From Betaproteobacteria bacterium UBA5582 (GTDB taxonomy: Bacteria > Pseudomonadota > Gammaproteobacteria > Burkholderiales > Rhodocyclaceae): a stretch of DNA of 9,924 nt. The notes under the pieces are model-generated. The model was given only the letters and a program-made list of their open reading frames with translations. It did no database searches and had not been told where the DNA came from. Position numbers and translations under genes: made by a program. Numbering within the stretch: position 1 is the first letter of the stretch; every line of letters begins with the position of its first letter. The stretch lies in NCBI GenBank assembly GCA_002425245.1, contig DILW01000017.1, positions 1 through 9,924 on the forward strand, read 5' to 3'. Shown piece after piece: positions 7,377-9,924 of this stretch.

Positions 7377-8785
7377 AAATCCTGCTGGTCGACGACGAGC
7401 CGCTGGCCCGTGACCGCCTGCGCACCCTGCTCGGCGACATTGCTGCCCAGTGTCCGGTCGACATCGTCGGCGAGGCGGCAAATGGTCTGCACGCACTGGA
7501 AACCCTGCACGAACAGGCGGCCGATGTGGTCCTTGCCGACATCCGCATGCCGGGCATGGACGGGATGACTTTGCTGGCCGCCCTGCATGAGGTGGACCCC
7601 GAGGTTCCGGTGATCCTTGTGACCGGCCATGCCGAAGTGCAGCTGGCGGTCGAGGCGATGCGGCGCGGCGCCTATGACTTCATCGAAAAGCCCTTCAACA
7701 TCGACCAGCTGATGGTGGTGGTGTCGCGCGCGATGGAAACCAGCCGCCTGCGGCGCGAGAACGCCGACCTGCGCCGGCGCGACGGCGCCTCGTCCGAGAT
7801 GCTGGGGTCCAGCCCGGCTTTCCGGGCGCTGAAGACCCAGCTTGACAAGGTGACCAAGTCGAACGGCCGCGTCATGCTGACCGGCCCGGCCGGGTCGGGC
7901 AAGGAAATGGCCGCGCGCTATATCCACACCCATTCCAACCGCGCCTCGGGGCCGTTCGTGTCGGTTTCCTCGGCGACGATTGAACCCGAGCGCATGGAAG
8001 AGGTGCTGTTCGGCCGCGAAACGGCGGAACGCGGGGTGGAAAAAGGCCTTCTGGAGCAGGCCCATGGCGGGGTGGTCTATTTTGACGAGGTGGCCGACAT
8101 GCCCCTTGGCACCCAGTCGAAGATCCTGCGCGTGCTGACCGAACAGCAGTTCACCCGGGCGGGCGGCGCCGACAAGGTGCGCGTCGATCTGCGGGTGATT
8201 TCTTCGACCACGCGCGACCTTCGGCATGAAATCGCCGCCGGCCGCTTCCGGCAGGAGTTGTACGACCGTCTCAACGTGGTGCCCATCGCGGTTCCGGCGC
8301 TGGAGGAACGGCGTGAGGATATTCCCGAACTGACCCGCCAGTTCATCGACATCTTCCACCGCACCCAAGGGTTGCCGCTGCGCAAACTGACCGAAGAGGC
8401 CGAGGCGATGCTGCAGACCATGTCCTGGCCGGGCAACGTGCGCCAGTTGCGCAACGTGATCGAGCGGGTGCTGATCCTGGGCGACAACGGCGGCCCGGTC
8501 GAGGCGCGCGAACTGCCGGGGCAGGAGGCCACCGCCGAAGCCGGCGGCAAGCTGGTTCTGGGTGGCGCTATGGCCACCCTGCCGCTGCGCGAGGCGCGCG
8601 AGGTCTTTGAACGCGAATACCTGCTGACCCAGATCAACCGCTTTGGCGGCAACATCAGCCGCACCGCCGGTTTCGTCGGCATGGAACGCAGCGCGCTGCA
8701 CCGCAAGCTGAAGTCGCTGGGCGTGGTCGGTTCCGGCAAGAACGGCCGGGGCGGCGAAGAGGATGACGAGGACGCCGAAGACTGA
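7355..8785 (+). CDS. Mosaic response regulator: AlgR-type start, NtrX remainder
   Basis: A 476-residue open frame whose parts belong to different families. Residues 1 to about 65 (LKILLVDDEPLARDRLRTLLGD, acidic pair Asp13/Asp14, phospho-acceptor Asp62) look like AlgR of the LytTR group, fitting the overlapping AlgZ-type kinase gene. About 70-114 (ALHEVDPEVPVILVTGHAEV, Thr90, Lys112) look like an NtrC/DctD receiver. From about 115 (NIDQLMVV, SRAMETSRLRRENADLRRRDG) it is alphaproteobacterial NtrX: Walker A GPAGSGKE at 177-184, Walker B VVYFDE at 240-245, AAA+ core to about 375, Fis-type HTH about 425-456, acidic tail. Only eight residues separate LFGRE (218-222) from GLLEQAHGG (231-239), so the sigma54-contacting GAFTGA loop is missing. 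No LytTR DNA-binding domain exists. The frame is intact, so a real fusion cannot be excluded, but a chimeric assembly is likelier. NtrX proper normally acts in nitrogen and redox control. Confidence 0.75.
   Translation: MSTLRPLKILLVDDEPLARDRLRTLLGDIAAQCPVDIVGEAANGLHALETLHEQAADVVLADIRMPGMDGMTLLAALHEVDPEVPVILVTGHAEVQLAVEAMRRGAYDFIEKPFNIDQLMVVVSRAMETSRLRRENADLRRRDGASSEMLGSSPAFRALKTQLDKVTKSNGRVMLTGPAGSGKEMAARYIHTHSNRASGPFVSVSSATIEPERMEEVLFGRETAERGVEKGLLEQAHGGVVYFDEVADMPLGTQSKILRVLTEQQFTRAGGADKVRVDLRVISSTTRDLRHEIAAGRFRQELYDRLNVVPIAVPALEERREDIPELTRQFIDIFHRTQGLPLRKLTEEAEAMLQTMSWPGNVRQLRNVIERVLILGDNGGPVEARELPGQEATAEAGGKLVLGGAMATLPLREAREVFEREYLLTQINRFGGNISRTAGFVGMERSALHRKLKSLGVVGSGKNGRGGEEDDEDAED
7538..7567 (+). 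other. Probable first join, at the DIRMPGMDGM codons
   Basis: These bases encode residues 62-71, the phospho-acceptor loop, which is nearly identical across receiver families. Before it the protein looks like AlgR, after it like NtrC/DctD receivers. The sequence shows only the change in similarity; the exact breakpoint is inferred and could be some tens of bases away. Confidence 0.5.
7667..7705 (+). other. Probable second join, at the GAYDFIEKPFNID codons
   Basis: These bases encode residues 105-117, the end of the receiver, shared almost word for word by DctD-like and NtrX proteins. After it the protein follows NtrX closely to its end. A stretch of near-identical DNA of this length is enough to mislead a k-mer assembler or to serve as a recombination point. 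Confidence 0.5.
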
Positions 8786-8840
8786 TCCCCCCGGCGTTGA
8801 CCCGTTCCCCCCGATCTGACATGCAGGCAGGATGACGGAC

Positions 8841-8845
8841 CGGAG
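8841..8845 (+). promoter_or_regulatory. Ribosome binding site for trkA
   Basis: CGGAG lies six bases before the ATG at 8852. The remaining part of the 66-base gap after the ntrX-like gene shows runs of C but no clear promoter or terminator hairpin. Confidence 0.55.
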
Positions 8846-8851
8846 CCATTC

Positions 8852-9924
8852 ATGAAGGTGATCATCTGCGGCGCGGGGCAGGTGGGCTGGCAGATCGCCC
8901 GCCACCTGTCGGGCGAGAGGAACGACGTCACCATCGTCGATCAGAACGCCGATCTGGTGCGGCGCGCGACCGAGACGCTGGATGTGCAGGGCGTGGCCGG
9001 CTTTGCCAGCTATCCCGACATTCTGGAAAAGGCCGGCGCGCGCGATGCCGACATGATCATCGCCGCCACCCATTCCGATGAGGTCAACATGGTCACCTGT
9101 CAGGTGGCCCATTCGATCTTTGCGGTGCCGCGCAAGGTGGCCCGCCTGCGCGCCCAGTCCTATCAGGACGCGATCTATTCCGACCTTTACCGCCGCGACC
9201 ACCTGCCCATCGACGTGGTGATCAGCCCCGAACGCGAGGTGGCCGAGGCGGCGCTGCAACGGCTGGCGGCGCCGGCGGCCTTTGACACCGAAAGCTTCAT
9301 GAACGGGCGGGCGCAGCTTCTGGGGATCGTGCTGGGCGAGGATTGCCCGGTGCTGATGACGCCGCTGCGCCAGCTGAACGAGCTGTTTTCCACGCTGCGC
9401 GCCATCGTGGTGGGGGTGCGGCGGCAGGACAGCCTGTTCGCGCCCGAACCGCGCGACCTTTTGCTGGCGGGTGACCAGATCTATGTCTTCACCCATGTCG
9501 AGGATGTGAACCGCACGCTGGAGGTCTTTGGCAAGAAGACCAAGAAGCAAGAGCGCATCATCATCATCGGCGGCGGCAATGTGGGGCTTGCGGTGGCCCG
9601 CGCGCTGGAAAGCCGAACCGACCGGGTGCGCGCCAAGATCATCGAACGCAACCGTGGCCGCGCCGAACTTGCCGCCGACGGGCTGACGCGGACCATCGTG
9701 CTTAACGGCGACGGCATGGACATGGAGCTTCTGACCGAAGCCTCGATCGACCGGGCCGATGCGGTGCTGACGGTGACCGACGACGACCGCACCAACATCC
9801 TGGCCGCGGTCCGCGCCAAGCAGGCCGGCTGCCCCATGGCCATCGCGCTGGTCAACGACCCCACGCTGGCGCCCCTGATGGCGCCGCTGGACATCGACGC
9901 CTATATCAACCCGCGCGCCACCAC
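8852..9924 (+). CDS. trkA: Trk potassium uptake protein TrkA, 3' end missing
   Basis: Peripheral membrane, NAD-binding regulatory subunit that gates TrkH/TrkG potassium channels. The start MKVIICGAGQVGWQIARHL gives the first Rossmann motif GAGQVG at 7-12 with acidic Asp30 ending strand 2. A TrkA_C (RCK-C) domain covers about 140-225. A second Rossmann unit begins at about 235 (ERIIIIGGGNVGLAVARAL, GGGNVG at 240-245), so this is the double-domain TrkA typical of Proteobacteria. The window ends after 357 complete codons of an expected ~458, so the last domain is missing. It follows the NtrX-like gene by 66 bases; ntrY-ntrX-trkA (then hfq, hflX) is the order I recall in Rhodobacter relatives, which supports an alphaproteobacterial source for this end. 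Leucine CTT is frequent here (seven seen by eye). Confidence 0.95.
   Translation, partial: MKVIICGAGQVGWQIARHLSGERNDVTIVDQNADLVRRATETLDVQGVAGFASYPDILEKAGARDADMIIAATHSDEVNMVTCQVAHSIFAVPRKVARLRAQSYQDAIYSDLYRRDHLPIDVVISPEREVAEAALQRLAAPAAFDTESFMNGRAQLLGIVLGEDCPVLMTPLRQLNELFSTLRAIVVGVRRQDSLFAPEPRDLLLAGDQIYVFTHVEDVNRTLEVFGKKTKKQERIIIIGGGNVGLAVARALESRTDRVRAKIIERNRGRAELAADGLTRTIVLNGDGMDMELLTEASIDRADAVLTVTDDDRTNILAAVRAKQAGCPMAIALVNDPTLAPLMAPLDIDAYINPRAT

Noticed and set aside
8786..8851. Possible terminator or promoter between the ntrX-like gene and trkA
   Set aside because: The gap has C-rich runs but no stem followed by T residues and no recognisable -35/-10 pair.
7364..9550. Very long open frame (728 codons) on the minus strand opposite the regulator and trkA
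   Set aside because: Its translation is rich in Gln, Arg, His and Asp with no family motif, as expected of the antisense of GC-rich genes; the plus-strand proteins have clear motifs throughout.

Overview
The window reads as two pieces of DNA from different kinds of bacteria, joined inside one gene near 7.54-7.70 kb. Everything up to about 7.54 kb looks like a high-GC betaproteobacterium, probably near the Rhodocyclales (Azospira/Dechloromonas/Zoogloea-like); this is judged from protein recollection and gene order, not a search. From about 7.7 kb to the end the proteins look like the NtrX and TrkA of Rhodobacteraceae (Alphaproteobacteria), whose genes lie side by side in that group. Leucine CTT codons become clearly more frequent in the right-hand part.

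Bases 1-4531 (+ strand) form a tightly packed sulfate uptake operon: the end of a periplasmic sulfate-binding protein gene (sbp), permease genes cysT and cysW, ATPase gene cysA, and a CysB-type LysR regulator. Successive genes overlap by 1 or 4 bases (TAATG or ATGA), so they are probably translationally coupled. CysB normally activates sulfur assimilation genes, so the transporter and its regulator travel together. A small ArsR-family repressor gene follows 33 bases later and may be on the same transcript.

Bases 4919-6307 (- strand) encode argininosuccinate lyase (argH), the last step of arginine synthesis, convergent with arsR. Divergent from argH, starting at 6366, is a membrane histidine kinase of the LytS/AlgZ type, followed by a response regulator gene overlapping it by 22 bases. 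The order argH-algZ-algR is the one known from Pseudomonas and relatives, where hemC comes next.

The response regulator does not continue as AlgR. Its first ~65 residues are an AlgR/LytTR-type receiver, a middle stretch (about residues 70-114) looks like an NtrC/DctD-type receiver, and from about residue 115 it is NtrX, with an AAA+ domain lacking the GAFTGA loop and a Fis-type DNA-binding domain. Both changeovers fall on motifs that are very conserved in receivers (DIRMPGMDG and GAYDFIEKPFN). trkA follows and runs off the end. The simplest explanation is a chimeric metagenome assembly joined through short shared k-mers; a natural gene fusion is possible but less likely. Apart from this, gene content is ordinary and I found no convincing new system. 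There is no gap above 300 bases without a gene, and I saw no RNA genes, CRISPR, insertion sequences or phage genes.
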